Program-made: the position numbers and the translations under genes
Shown: piece by piece, positions 24,419 to 32,680 of the stretch
How the letters are laid out: each line of letters starts with the position of its first letter
Position numbering within the stretch: position 1 is the first letter of the stretch
DNA from: CATOSP01 sp034422355
GTDB lineage: Bacteria > Chloroflexota > Dehalococcoidia > Lucifugimonadales > UBA3495
DNA: 64,000 nucleotides
Direction: 5' to 3'
Assembly: GCA_034422355.1 (NCBI GenBank)
Contig: DAOUJS010000194.1
Coordinates: 14,733-78,732, forward strand
Notes under the pieces: generated by a model
Database searches by the model: none
Told to the model about the DNA's origin: nothing
The model's input: only the letters and a program-made list of their open reading frames with translations

Positions 24419-25906
24419 TCAGTGAGGCAGGGGCCTGGAGACCAGGTCCTTTATCTGGGCCGTCACGTCCGACTGGTCGAAGGTGCGGAGCAGGTTGATG
24501 CGGTTGCGGTTGGGGTCGCCGCCGTGCCAGTACTCGTACACTTCCTGGCGCATCCCGAAGGAGGACACGGCCAGGTCGTGGGCCAGGCGGTAGAGCCGGG
24601 ACTTGTACTCCACCCCGACGCCCTTGCCGCGCATGTAGCGGTCCAGGAAGGGGCGGAGGTCCGGGTTGGCCAGGTCATTCTCGCTGGGCTGCATGATCAT
24701 GCCGGAGCCGGATATTTCCCGGAGAAGCTGCACCATCCGGGCCGAGGTCTGGGCGAAGAATATGTTCATGCCGGACATGGAGCCGAGGGACATGAGGCCG
24801 CCTTCGGTCATGTATGCGCCGTGCTCCACCCCGTCCATGGCGTGACGCCACATCTCGCAGTAGGTGGCCATCTCCCCCAGCTTGGCCGCTACCTCCCGGT
24901 ACTCGATCACGCCTATGGCCTCGGCAATCATGGTCGCCACCGCGGTCATCAGGCGCATACGGAAGTGGATGCGGCACAGGTTGGCCCAGCCCATGAAGTT
25001 GACGTTGCTGCCCAGTCTTTGCAGCAGCGGCGTGGCCTCGTAGAGCATGAATAGGCGGTCCCAGGGGACCAGGACGTTCTCGAAGAAGAGCATCGAGTCT
25101 TGTTCGTCATACAGTGCGCCCAGGGGGTGGCCGTAGCTGCCTGGAAACTGGGACACCGGCTCCCGGCACAGGACCTTGAGGCCGGGGCTGTTGGTTGGGA
25201 TGGAAAAGGCCAGCACGAAGCGCGGGTCGGCCCGGCGGACGAAGGTGGCCGACAGGGAGACGTAGGTCTCGTTGCTGATGGGCGCGGCGGTGGCCAACTG
25301 CTTGGCCCCGTGGACAATCACGCCCTCCGCCGTTTCCTCGACCACGTGGAGGGCGATGTCCTCCTCCAGGACGGCCCGCTGCTCGTTCTGAGGCTGCTCG
25401 CTGCGGTCCACCTGGGGGTCTCCCAGGGCGTGGGTGAGGAACAGGTCGTTCTCCAGGCAGTGGCGGTGGTAGTTGGCGATGTTCTCGCCGAAGTCGCAGT
25501 GGGGGTTCTTGACCGCGGCCAGGGCCTCCCGGGAGTTGTAGAGGGTGATGATGTGGGGCGCGAGGATGTCGGGGCTGCGGCCAAGCTGGCCCCAGGATTG
25601 CGCGTTCCAGATCTCGCTGTTGCGGCGCTTGCGCTTCAGGTCTTCGGCGCAGTCGGGCAACTGCCAGGACAGGCTGCAACGGTTGCCGGTCTCCGGAGAG
25701 ACGAAGGTCATCTGCTCCCCGAACTCGGCGGAGTGTTGCAGGTCGTAGATTCGGGCCAGCTCGTGGACCATGCCGGTCAGGGCGGGATGGGTCGTAACGT
25801 CGGAGACTCTTTCTCCGTCCAGCCAGACCTCGCGGCCGTCCCTCAGGCTCTCGATGTAACGCGCCCCGGTCATTGCGCCCTGGGGCCTTGATGTGTCGAT
25901 GATCAT
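24419..25906 (-). CDS. 4-hydroxyphenylacetate 3-monooxygenase (HpaB) family hydroxylase
   Basis: A 495-residue protein of the HpaB/acyl-CoA-dehydrogenase-like fold. It shows the family start (Thr-Gly-Ala-Arg-Tyr-Ile-Glu-Ser-Leu), a flavin-site region with His-Gly-Ala-Lys-Gln-Leu-Ala-Thr-Ala-Ala-Pro, and the late Phe-Phe-Glu-Asn-Val-Leu-Val-Pro-Trp. The oxygenase uses FADH2 supplied by a separate reductase to add a hydroxyl next to an aromatic hydroxyl; no reductase (HpaC) is in this window. The start at 25906 follows GGGAG; the frame upstream to 26026 covers the divergent hicAB leader and is not coding. Many homologs act on other phenols or on CoA esters. Confidence 0.85.
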   Translation of the reverse strand: MIIDTSRPQGAMTGARYIESLRDGREVWLDGERVSDVTTHPALTGMVHELARIYDLQHSAEFGEQMTFVSPETGNRCSLSWQLPDCAEDLKRKRRNSEIWNAQSWGQLGRSPDILAPHIITLYNSREALAAVKNPHCDFGENIANYHRHCLENDLFLTHALGDPQVDRSEQPQNEQRAVLEEDIALHVVEETAEGVIVHGAKQLATAAPISNETYVSLSATFVRRADPRFVLAFSIPTNSPGLKVLCREPVSQFPGSYGHPLGALYDEQDSMLFFENVLVPWDRLFMLYEATPLLQRLGSNVNFMGWANLCRIHFRMRLMTAVATMIAEAIGVIEYREVAAKLGEMATYCEMWRHAMDGVEHGAYMTEGGLMSLGSMSGMNIFFAQTSARMVQLLREISGSGMIMQPSENDLANPDLRPFLDRYMRGKGVGVEYKSRLYRLAHDLAVSSFGMRQEVYEYWHGGDPNRNRINLLRTFDQSDVTAQIKDLVSRPLPH

Positions 25907-25992
25907 CAGGATACTCCCTTGCACTGCAAGCAGTTCCGTAGCGCCGTCTATTATCCACGAAGAGGCGCGAAGTTTCACCAAACGGCTGATTA

Positions 25993-26027
25993 TTGGCTTC
26001 CATTTGGCAGTGTGTATAACATACACA
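25993..26027 (+). promoter_or_regulatory. hicAB promoter with overlapping palindromic operator
   Basis: A -35 like TTGGCT (25993-25998), 16-base spacer and -10 like TATAAC (26015-26020) place the start of transcription at about the A of the hicA ATG (26027), giving a leaderless message. The perfect inverted repeat TGTGTAT-AAC-ATACACA (26011-26027) covers the -10 box and ends in the start codon. A ribbon-helix-helix HicB dimer could bind there and block transcription. Confidence 0.6.
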
Positions 26028-26224
26028 TGGACATCGGGGATGCGATAAGAATGCTGAGACCCGATGGTTGGAAACTCTCACCCATCCGGGGAAGCCGCCG
26101 CCAATTCACTCACCCCGAAAAGCCCGGCATGGTTACGGTGCAGCATCCCCGCAAAGACATTCCCCTGCCTGCACTGCGGAGCATCTACCGGCAAGCCGGT
26201 TGGGACTGGAGGAGCCGCCTATGA
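26027..26224 (+). CDS. hicA: HicA-type mRNA interferase toxin
   Basis: A 65-residue HicA-fold toxin (YcfA/dsRBD-like). It shows the family pattern Ile-Arg-Met-Leu-x-Pro-Asp-Gly-Trp, Gly-Ser-x-Arg-Gln-Phe-x-His-Pro, Val-Thr-Val and a final Leu-Arg-Ser-Ile-Tyr-Arg-Gln-Ala-Gly helix. The catalytic His usual in Gly-Ser-His is Arg here (Arg-Gly-Ser-Arg-Arg-Gln-Phe), so activity may be weakened or lost. It overlaps hicB by ATGA. No ribosome site is needed if the message is leaderless, as the promoter position suggests. Confidence 0.85.
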   Translation: MDIGDAIRMLRPDGWKLSPIRGSRRQFTHPEKPGMVTVQHPRKDIPLPALRSIYRQAGWDWRSRL

Positions 26225-26625
26225 GGTTCGCTGTTGTGGTCCACAAAGACGAAGGAAGCAGCTACGGGGTGACAGTCCCGGACCTTCCCGGCTGCATTTC
26301 CGGAGGCGACACGTTGGATGAAGCATTCGCCTCGGTCCAGGAGGCTATCCTGCTGCACCTGGAAGGCATCCTGGCGGGCGGAGGGCCGCTCCCGGAGACA
26401 AATTCCATTGAGAAGCACCAGGATGGCGAGGACTTCCAGGGTGGCTTCTGGGGACTCATCGACGTTGACCTGGCTGACATCCCGGACAAGGCCGCCCGGG
26501 TCAACATCACCGTTCCGTCGCGGATGCTGGCCGTGATTGACGCTTGGGCCAAGCGGGAAGGGGAGTCCAGGTCCGGGTTCCTCCTCAGAGCGGCGCTGGA
26601 GTACATCGAAGCCAGGGCGCAGTAA
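26221..26625 (+). CDS. hicB: HicB antitoxin with C-terminal ribbon-helix-helix
   Basis: A 134-residue antitoxin. Residues 1-60 form the partially degraded RNase-H-like HicB domain (Val-Thr-Val-Pro-Asp-Leu-Pro-Gly-Cys, Gly-Asp-Thr-Leu-Asp-Glu-Ala). Residues about 95-134 are a CopG-like ribbon-helix-helix (Ala-Arg-Val-Asn-Ile-Thr-Val-Pro-Ser-Arg-Met, then Ser-Arg-Ser-Gly-Phe-Leu). It should neutralise HicA and repress the operon at the palindrome 26011-26027. It converges with the next gene, whose stop is ten bases away. Confidence 0.88.
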   Translation: MRFAVVVHKDEGSSYGVTVPDLPGCISGGDTLDEAFASVQEAILLHLEGILAGGGPLPETNSIEKHQDGEDFQGGFWGLIDVDLADIPDKAARVNITVPSRMLAVIDAWAKREGESRSGFLLRAALEYIEARAQ

Positions 26626-26634
26626 CCTTTCCTA

Positions 26635-28257
26635 CTACACAGGGGCCGCTGCAAGCTCCCTGGCAGTCGATTGGAAGCTCACGGCCACTTCGTCGATGCG
26701 CGGCTTGTTCTTGTAGTAGAACAGGTCGTCGTTGGTCAGCCCGGTAATGTCCAGGGCAAGGTTGAGCATGTGGGGTTGGAGGTGCCTGTTCAGGTACATT
26801 CCGATCCCAGCACCGCCTACCGCTCCCACGATACCGCCGACCAGGTTGCCCACGCCCGGAACCGCGCTTCCTATGGCTCCTCCTCCCATACCTCCCGCGG
26901 TAGCGAGAACCGTAGTGATGCCCATTCGGGACATCAGCGTGAGGGTCTGCACGACCTGAATTTTGTTTCTGGTGGTGCGATCTGTCGCCTTGAACTCCGT
27001 TTCGGTTTTGATCACGCTGTGAATCAGGCGCGCCCCTGCGATAATTGGTCCGGCATAGGGGATGATTTCTCCGACGCCGTCAGGGATGTCGATTCCCATG
27101 TTGCCGCTGAGAGTGTTGAGGCCGTCCGTTATTCCCTCTACCAGCAGGTAGTCGGCTCCAATATCTGTGAGACGGTCCACCGTCTCCTGCACGGGGTCGG
27201 CTATCCCATTGTAAATCTCACTACTCAGCACAAAATCAACACTCTCGGGGGCGTGTGTCATATCACTGTGGACTTGATCGATGTATGTCTCGCCACCGAA
27301 TTTGGCTTGAAACAATTGCTCCTGCCCGTCTGGCCCTATGGCACTGATGTCCCAATGTTCTTGATTAGACAATGGGGCGAGTTCTACGTCAGTGAATCCC
27401 TGCTGTTCCAAATACTCCTTGGCGCGGTATTCACCTATAGGCCCTTTCATGTTGTTGATGAAGCTCGTTTCGGAACTGAGGCCTCTTTCGCCCATTTGCT
27501 GCCAGCGGTCGGTGAGCGAATAGGTATCTAACACATCCTTGAAGCCTCTCTTGTAGGCTTCGTTCATCATCTCTTGCGCGCCGTCGCTCACACTGTTGGG
27601 GTCTGCGACCATCGTGTTGAGGATTTCCCTGATTTGTTCATTGGGCATGTTTGGACCCATGTCGTGCATACGATCTAGTGTGTTTAGTGCAGAAGCAGTT
27701 AGGTCATTGTAAATCTCGGTGCTGACGGCGTAATGAATATCCGAGTTTTCCACCATGAGGTCCTGGACTTGGTTCGCATATCCTTCGACCCCGGTCTTAA
27801 CCTGGAAGAAAATGGTGTCTCCAGCCTCGTTGACTGCGGATATGTCCCATAATGGCTGAGTAGGGCCGGCAGCGACTGTTACTTCGGTGAACCCGTTTTG
27901 TTCCAGGGTTTCTACCGCGTTGAACTCGGCCACTTTGCCCTTAAGTCCACTTATGAACCCATCCATAGCATCTGGGCCACGATCTATCATCTCTTGCCAT
28001 TGATCGTGTAGGGATTGGTCGGCAGCCAAACCCGGGTACTGAGCTTCGTAGGCTGCGGTCAGATTGTCGTCTACATTGTTGCTGTCAAATACGGCCCACA
28101 GTCCGAAGGAGGCCGCGGAAGCGAACTCCGCGGCGTACATGGCCCGATCCATGTTCACCAGTCCGGTGATGTGGTCGCGGAAGGTCCTGTGGCGGCCCGA
28201 GTTGTCGCCGGGGAGTTCTTGCAGGGCCGGGAGCAGGTTGGATGATTGCATGGTCAT
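26635..28257 (-). CDS. Unrecognised protein with two PD-(D/E)XK-like domains and a glycine-zipper segment
   Basis: A 540-residue protein I cannot assign to a named family. Residues about 105-185 and 270-350 are tandem copies of one domain: Gly-x-x-x-Glu (Glu111, Glu276), Trp-Asp-Ile-Ser-Ala (Asp138, Asp303), Gln-x-Lys (Gln152/Lys154, Gln317/Lys319) and Ser-x-Glu-Ile-Tyr-Asn. The spacing is the same in both (27 and 16 residues), as expected for PD-(D/E)XK nucleases of the Gln-x-Lys type. Residues about 395-490 hold hydrophobic helices including a glycine zipper (Gly-Gly-Met-Gly-Gly-Gly to Gly-Ile-Gly), typical of membrane insertion. It lies 18 bases after the coiled-coil gene, so both form an operon. 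Function unknown; defence or toxin role is inference. Confidence 0.6.
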   Translation of the reverse strand: MTMQSSNLLPALQELPGDNSGRHRTFRDHITGLVNMDRAMYAAEFASAASFGLWAVFDSNNVDDNLTAAYEAQYPGLAADQSLHDQWQEMIDRGPDAMDGFISGLKGKVAEFNAVETLEQNGFTEVTVAAGPTQPLWDISAVNEAGDTIFFQVKTGVEGYANQVQDLMVENSDIHYAVSTEIYNDLTASALNTLDRMHDMGPNMPNEQIREILNTMVADPNSVSDGAQEMMNEAYKRGFKDVLDTYSLTDRWQQMGERGLSSETSFINNMKGPIGEYRAKEYLEQQGFTDVELAPLSNQEHWDISAIGPDGQEQLFQAKFGGETYIDQVHSDMTHAPESVDFVLSSEIYNGIADPVQETVDRLTDIGADYLLVEGITDGLNTLSGNMGIDIPDGVGEIIPYAGPIIAGARLIHSVIKTETEFKATDRTTRNKIQVVQTLTLMSRMGITTVLATAGGMGGGAIGSAVPGVGNLVGGIVGAVGGAGIGMYLNRHLQPHMLNLALDITGLTNDDLFYYKNKPRIDEVAVSFQSTARELAAAPV

Positions 28258-28275
28258 GGCGTTGCTACTCTCCCG

Positions 28276-29205
28276 CTAGATGAGTATGCCAATGATTATG
28301 GCGGCGACGGCTATTGCGCCGGATGCGGCGGTTATGCCTATGAGGATGTTCCGGGTCTTGCGCCATTCCTGGTCCAGGGTTGTCACCGCACGCTCAAGGT
28401 TGGTCTGGGCTTCATCATTGATTGCCGTCTTTGCCGCATCAAGGGCCGCATCGTGCAGTTGCTGCTGTTCCTGTTTGGCGGCTTCAAGGGCAATGTCGTA
28501 CTGTTGCTGCTGTTCTTGCTTGGCAGCCTCCAACGCAGCGTCGTACTGCTGTTGCTGCTCCTGTTTGGCGGCTTCCAGAGCGGCTTCATAGAACTGCCTC
28601 TGTTCCTCCCTCGCATCGGCCAAAGCTTCGCTAATGGCGTTGCCAGCGACCAGGGGGAGGTTCTCATGGTCGGCGATGTGGCCGGTGAGCAGTTCGTGTT
28701 GGCGGATTACCCTGGGGATAAGCTCCTGGTTAATTTTGTCCTGTTCTTCCCAGAATTTTACTCGTTCCCCGATACCCACGTTCACTTCTGGGCCTGTCTG
28801 CTCTATGCCATTCATGCTGGATTCGTTTTCTCTTTGATCCTTGGAACGTTGTTTCTCTACTCTTATGATGCTGGCCAACCGCCTAACCACATTTTCACTG
28901 CCCATACGGTATCTGTGACTGCCTCCGCTGATGCTGACGGTGTTGATGACGAGAGTCCTCCCTTCATTGGTCGCGGTGCCAATGCCGCTATAGAAGAGGG
29001 ATAGGTCGATTTCACCTTCGTCGTTGCCTACAATGACCGATTGATTGGTGACCGCTATCACCTTGCTCTCGAAATCGAACCCGGAGCAGTACAGTATCCG
29101 GTCCGACTGGGGTATATATGCGGAAATCGCGTTCAGTGCAGCTTCGTTCAGGTTCTCATCGCCCAATATCTGGTAACTCTGCTGTACCACGATGTGTACC
29201 CCCAC
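28276..29205 (-). CDS. PH-like domain, coiled coil and C-terminal membrane anchor
   Basis: A 309-residue protein. Residues about 20-118 resemble a small bacterial PH-like domain (strand pattern Ile-Leu-Tyr-Cys-Ser-Gly, Val-Ile-Ala-Val-Thr-Asn-Gln-Ser-Val-Ile-Val-Gly, ending in Val-Val-Arg-Arg-Leu-Ala-Ser-Ile-Ile). Residues 119-205 are charged helix, 206-265 four 15-residue repeats (Tyr-Asp-Ala-Ala-Leu-Glu-Ala-Ala-Lys-Gln-Glu-Gln), and 286-309 one membrane helix with the basic Trp-Arg-Lys-Thr-Arg before it, so the coiled coil points into the cytoplasm. The GTG start at 29205 has no ribosome site and is uncertain; another GTG lies 15 bases in. First gene of the two-gene module. Confidence 0.6.
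   Translation of the reverse strand: MGVHIVVQQSYQILGDENLNEAALNAISAYIPQSDRILYCSGFDFESKVIAVTNQSVIVGNDEGEIDLSLFYSGIGTATNEGRTLVINTVSISGGSHRYRMGSENVVRRLASIIRVEKQRSKDQRENESSMNGIEQTGPEVNVGIGERVKFWEEQDKINQELIPRVIRQHELLTGHIADHENLPLVAGNAISEALADAREEQRQFYEAALEAAKQEQQQQYDAALEAAKQEQQQQYDIALEAAKQEQQQLHDAALDAAKTAINDEAQTNLERAVTTLDQEWRKTRNILIGITAASGAIAVAAIIIGILI
28411..28590 (-). repeat. Four 45-base coding repeats in the coiled-coil gene
   Basis: Units start at residues 206, 221, 236 and 251. The first three are almost identical, the fourth is degenerate. A 15-residue period (3.75 residues per turn) fits a straight or right-handed coiled coil rather than a heptad coil. The DNA repeats could change number by slippage. 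Confidence 0.75.
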
Positions 29206-29395
29206 AGATTTGTTTTCTCGCGGAACCGCCTACAATTCTTGGCGCAATCATATCCGTGAGGCTGTGCCATCACAAGGTGCGGTTGCCATTGAGCGGGTTC
29301 TGAATCACAATGTAGCCGTCATTCCTTGACGAGACTGACGTTGCCGGCTGGCAAGAGTCTGCGAATAGTACAACATCCCACCTGGAGGCGCCGCT

Positions 29396-32300
29396 ATGAC
29401 TACCGTCCAATCTCCGCAAACCCAGGCATCCGGCCCCGTTCCGGCCAACATGCTCCAGACCATTCGCTGGCGGTGCATCGGCCCGCCGCGCGGGGGGCGT
29501 GTGGTGGCCGTGGCCGGGGACCCGCAGGACCAGATGGTCTTCTACTTCGGGGCCTGCGCCGGCGGGGTCTGGAAGACCGACGACGGGGGCGTCTACTGGC
29601 GGAACGTCTCCGACGGGTTCGTCAAAACCGCCGCGGTGGGCGCGTTGGCAGTGTCGGACAGCGACCACAACGTCGTCTACGCCGGGATGGGGGAAGCCTG
29701 CATCCGGGGCGACGTGTCCCACGGGGACGGGGTGTACCGCTCCACGGACTGCGGCCAGACCTGGACGCACCTGGGTCTGGAGGACACCCGCTACATCTCC
29801 CGCGTCAGGGTGCATCCCACCGACCCGGACCTGGTCTACGTGGCGGCCTTGGGCCATGCCTACGGGCCGAACCCGGAACGTGGCGTGTTCCGGTCCAGGG
29901 ACGGCGGAAAGAACTGGGAGAAGGTCCTGTATCGGGACGATAAGACCGGCGTGATTGACCTGTCCATCGACCCCAACAACCCCCGGATCATCTACGCCGC
30001 ATTGTGGCAGGTGCAGCGGACTCCCTGGAGTCTCATCAGCGGCGGGCCGGGGAGCGGAATCTTCAAATCTACGGACGGCGGCGACACCTGGGAGGAGATT
30101 ACCGGGAATCCGGGACTGCCTTCCGGCATCCTGGGCCGCATCGGGATCGCCGCGTCGCCGGCGCAGCCGGGCCGGGTCTGGGCCACCGTGGAAGCCGAGG
30201 ACCCGGCGGTGTTCCGCTCGGACGATTCAGGGGCGACATGGGAGAAGGTGAGCGACAACCAGGACCTTCAGGGCCGGCCCTGGTACTACCAGCACATTTT
30301 CGCCGATCCCCAGGACGCCAACTCGGTGTGGGTGCTGAACTACAGCGCTTGGAAGTCGGTTGATGGGGGCAGGAACTTCGAGGAGGTCTCGACGCCCCAC
30401 GGCGACAATCACGATCTCTGGATCGACCCGCGCAGTCCCCGTCGGATGATCGAGGGGAATGACGGCGGGGCCTGCGTCAGCTTCAACGGCGGGGATACCT
30501 GGTCCACCATCTATAACCAGATGACGGGACAGTTCTACCACCTGGCGGCGGACAACCGTTACCCCTACCGCGTTTACGGGACCCAGCAGGACAACTCGGC
30601 CATCTGCGTCCCGTCCGGGACCCACAGGGGGGCGGTGCCCTGGAACGATTGCTATACGGTGGGCAATTCGGAAAGCGGCTACATCGCTCTCCAGCCCGAC
30701 AACCCCAACGTGGTGTATTCGGGGGCTATCGGAAGCTCTGCGGGCGGGGGTGGCAATATGCTCCGCTACGACCACGATACCGGGCAGGTGCGCATCATCA
30801 CCGTCTGGCCGGAGTTGCTGACCGGGCGGGGCGCGGTGGAGATGAAGTACCGGTTCCAGTGGACCTACCCGATACAGTTTTCGCCCCACGACCCGGATGT
30901 TCTCTACGTGGCGGGCAACATCATCTTCCGGTCAACCGACCAGGGGACCAGTTGGGAGGCAATCAGCCCGGACCTGACCCGTAATGACCCGAGCAAGTTG
31001 CAGGTGTCGGGCGGGCCGGTCACCAAGGACACCTCCGGCGCGGAGACCTACTGCACCGTGTTCGCCTTCGTGGAGTCTCCCCACGAGAAGGGAGTCTACT
31101 GGGCCGGGTCCGATGACGGGCTGGTTCATATCTCCCGGGATGGGGGCGGGACCTGGGACAACGTGACACCGCCGACGCTGCCCGCGTGGAGCCTGGTGTC
31201 GATGATTGAGGCGTCTCCCCACGACCCGGCTTCGGCGTACCTGGCTGCCACCCGCTACAAGCTGGACGAGCCGCGGCCCATGTTCTTCAAGACCAACGAT
31301 TACGGGCAGACCTGGACGGAGATCAACGGCGGGATTCCCGGTAGGGACATTTCCCGGGTGATCCGGGAAGACTCCGGCCAACGCGGGCTGCTGTACTGCG
31401 GCACGGAGAGCGGAGCGCACGTTTCGTTCGACGACGGAGGTTCATGGCAGCCGTTGCAGACCAACCTGCCCACCGTTCCGGTTTACGACCTGCTGGTGAA
31501 GGACGACGACCTGGTGGCAGCGACCCACGGACGGGCCTTTTGGGTGCTGGACGACGTTACCCAGCTGCGGCAGGTATCACGGGAGCTGGAGGGGGAGAAC
31601 GCCCGGCTGCTGAAGCCAAGGGCCACCGTGCGGCTGCGGTCGCCGATGGCTCCGAGGAGCGCGTCGCCTGGCAAGAGTTACCGGCTGGGGTTGGGGGCGG
31701 ACGTGGCATACACCCAGGCCAAGGGGCCGGACGACGTTCCCATGCGGGTATTCCTCGACGCGGGGGAGAACCCGCCCAACGGCGCGATTATCAGCTACTA
31801 CCTGAAGGACTCGCCTGGTGGCGAGCTAACTGTTGACGTTCACGATGCCTCCGGGGCGCTGGTGCGCAGCTATTCCAGCAGGCCCGCTGATGGTGACTCC
31901 GCCGATGGTCAGCAGGGGCCGCCGCTCAGGGCCGAACCGGGTCTAAACCGGCTGGTCTGGGACCTGCGCTACCCCAACGGCAGGAAGGTGGCCGGCGACA
32001 AGACCACCGAGGATATGGTCACGGGGCCCGTGGCTCCGCCGGGGACGTATACGGTGACTCTGACCGTTTCAGGCGAGTCCCAGTCACAGAGTTTCGAGCT
32101 GGTGGCCGACCCCAGGCTGGCGGCGACCCAGGCGGACTACGACTCGCAGTTTGAGTGGCTGATCAGGATCCGGGACAAGCTCTCGGATACTCACGACCAT
32201 ATCAACCGCCTGCGTCGCGTCCGGCAGCAGGTGGAGGAGTGGGAGGCCCGAGGCCGGGGACATGAGACGCTGGTAGCGGCCGCAGGGGCGTTGAAGCGGA

Positions 32301-32596
32301 AGCTGGCGGACATCGAGGACGACCTGATTCAGACCGCATATAGGGGGGCACGGGACCGGCTGAACCTGCCTGTGAAGCTGAACCGTCAGTTGGCGGAGCT
32401 GATCGCAGTGCTGTCCAGCGCGGACTTTGCCCCGACCCGGCAATCGCTCCAGGTGTTTGACCAGCTATCGGGGCGGATAGACGCCAGGACGGCATTGTTG
32501 CAGGACGTGATCGACGAGGACGTGCCGCGGTTCGTCAACCTGGTGCATGAGCTTGAGATTCCGACGATTGTGGCGGACCCTCCTGCCAGTTCTTAG
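29396..32596 (+). CDS. Sortilin/BNR-repeat beta-propeller protein
   Basis: A 1066-residue protein rich in Asp-box (BNR) motifs of the form Ser-x-Asp-x-Gly-x-x-Trp (for example Lys-Ser-Thr-Asp-Gly-Gly-Asp-Thr-Trp), spread over residues about 30-690, forming one or two VPS10/sortilin-type propellers. Residues about 720-900 look like a beta-sandwich, and about 900-1055 are helical. Homologs are usually annotated as glycosyl hydrolase or exo-alpha-sialidase-like, but no catalytic set is evident. Unlike many relatives it has no signal peptide, so it would be cytoplasmic or exported another way. GGAGG precedes the ATG. Confidence 0.8.
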   Translation: MTTVQSPQTQASGPVPANMLQTIRWRCIGPPRGGRVVAVAGDPQDQMVFYFGACAGGVWKTDDGGVYWRNVSDGFVKTAAVGALAVSDSDHNVVYAGMGEACIRGDVSHGDGVYRSTDCGQTWTHLGLEDTRYISRVRVHPTDPDLVYVAALGHAYGPNPERGVFRSRDGGKNWEKVLYRDDKTGVIDLSIDPNNPRIIYAALWQVQRTPWSLISGGPGSGIFKSTDGGDTWEEITGNPGLPSGILGRIGIAASPAQPGRVWATVEAEDPAVFRSDDSGATWEKVSDNQDLQGRPWYYQHIFADPQDANSVWVLNYSAWKSVDGGRNFEEVSTPHGDNHDLWIDPRSPRRMIEGNDGGACVSFNGGDTWSTIYNQMTGQFYHLAADNRYPYRVYGTQQDNSAICVPSGTHRGAVPWNDCYTVGNSESGYIALQPDNPNVVYSGAIGSSAGGGGNMLRYDHDTGQVRIITVWPELLTGRGAVEMKYRFQWTYPIQFSPHDPDVLYVAGNIIFRSTDQGTSWEAISPDLTRNDPSKLQVSGGPVTKDTSGAETYCTVFAFVESPHEKGVYWAGSDDGLVHISRDGGGTWDNVTPPTLPAWSLVSMIEASPHDPASAYLAATRYKLDEPRPMFFKTNDYGQTWTEINGGIPGRDISRVIREDSGQRGLLYCGTESGAHVSFDDGGSWQPLQTNLPTVPVYDLLVKDDDLVAATHGRAFWVLDDVTQLRQVSRELEGENARLLKPRATVRLRSPMAPRSASPGKSYRLGLGADVAYTQAKGPDDVPMRVFLDAGENPPNGAIISYYLKDSPGGELTVDVHDASGALVRSYSSRPADGDSADGQQGPPLRAEPGLNRLVWDLRYPNGRKVAGDKTTEDMVTGPVAPPGTYTVTLTVSGESQSQSFELVADPRLAATQADYDSQFEWLIRIRDKLSDTHDHINRLRRVRQQVEEWEARGRGHETLVAAAGALKRKLADIEDDLIQTAYRGARDRLNLPVKLNRQLAELIAVLSSADFAPTRQSLQVFDQLSGRIDARTALLQDVIDEDVPRFVNLVHELEIPTIVADPPASS

Positions 32597-32628
32597 GGAC
32601 CGGGGTTGGGCCGTTGCCTGCCAAATAT

Positions 32629-32667
32629 GGGCATGAGGAAGGACTTCGGTACGGCTTCCTCATGCCC
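32629..32667. terminator. Hairpin between convergent genes
   Basis: Perfect 13-base stem GGGCATGAGGAAG / CTTCCTCATGCCC (32629-32641 with 32655-32667), 13-base loop, between convergent genes ending at 32596 and 32681. Probably acts in both directions; T-runs are short. Confidence 0.65.
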
Positions 32668-32680
32668 GGTTCCTGTCCGG

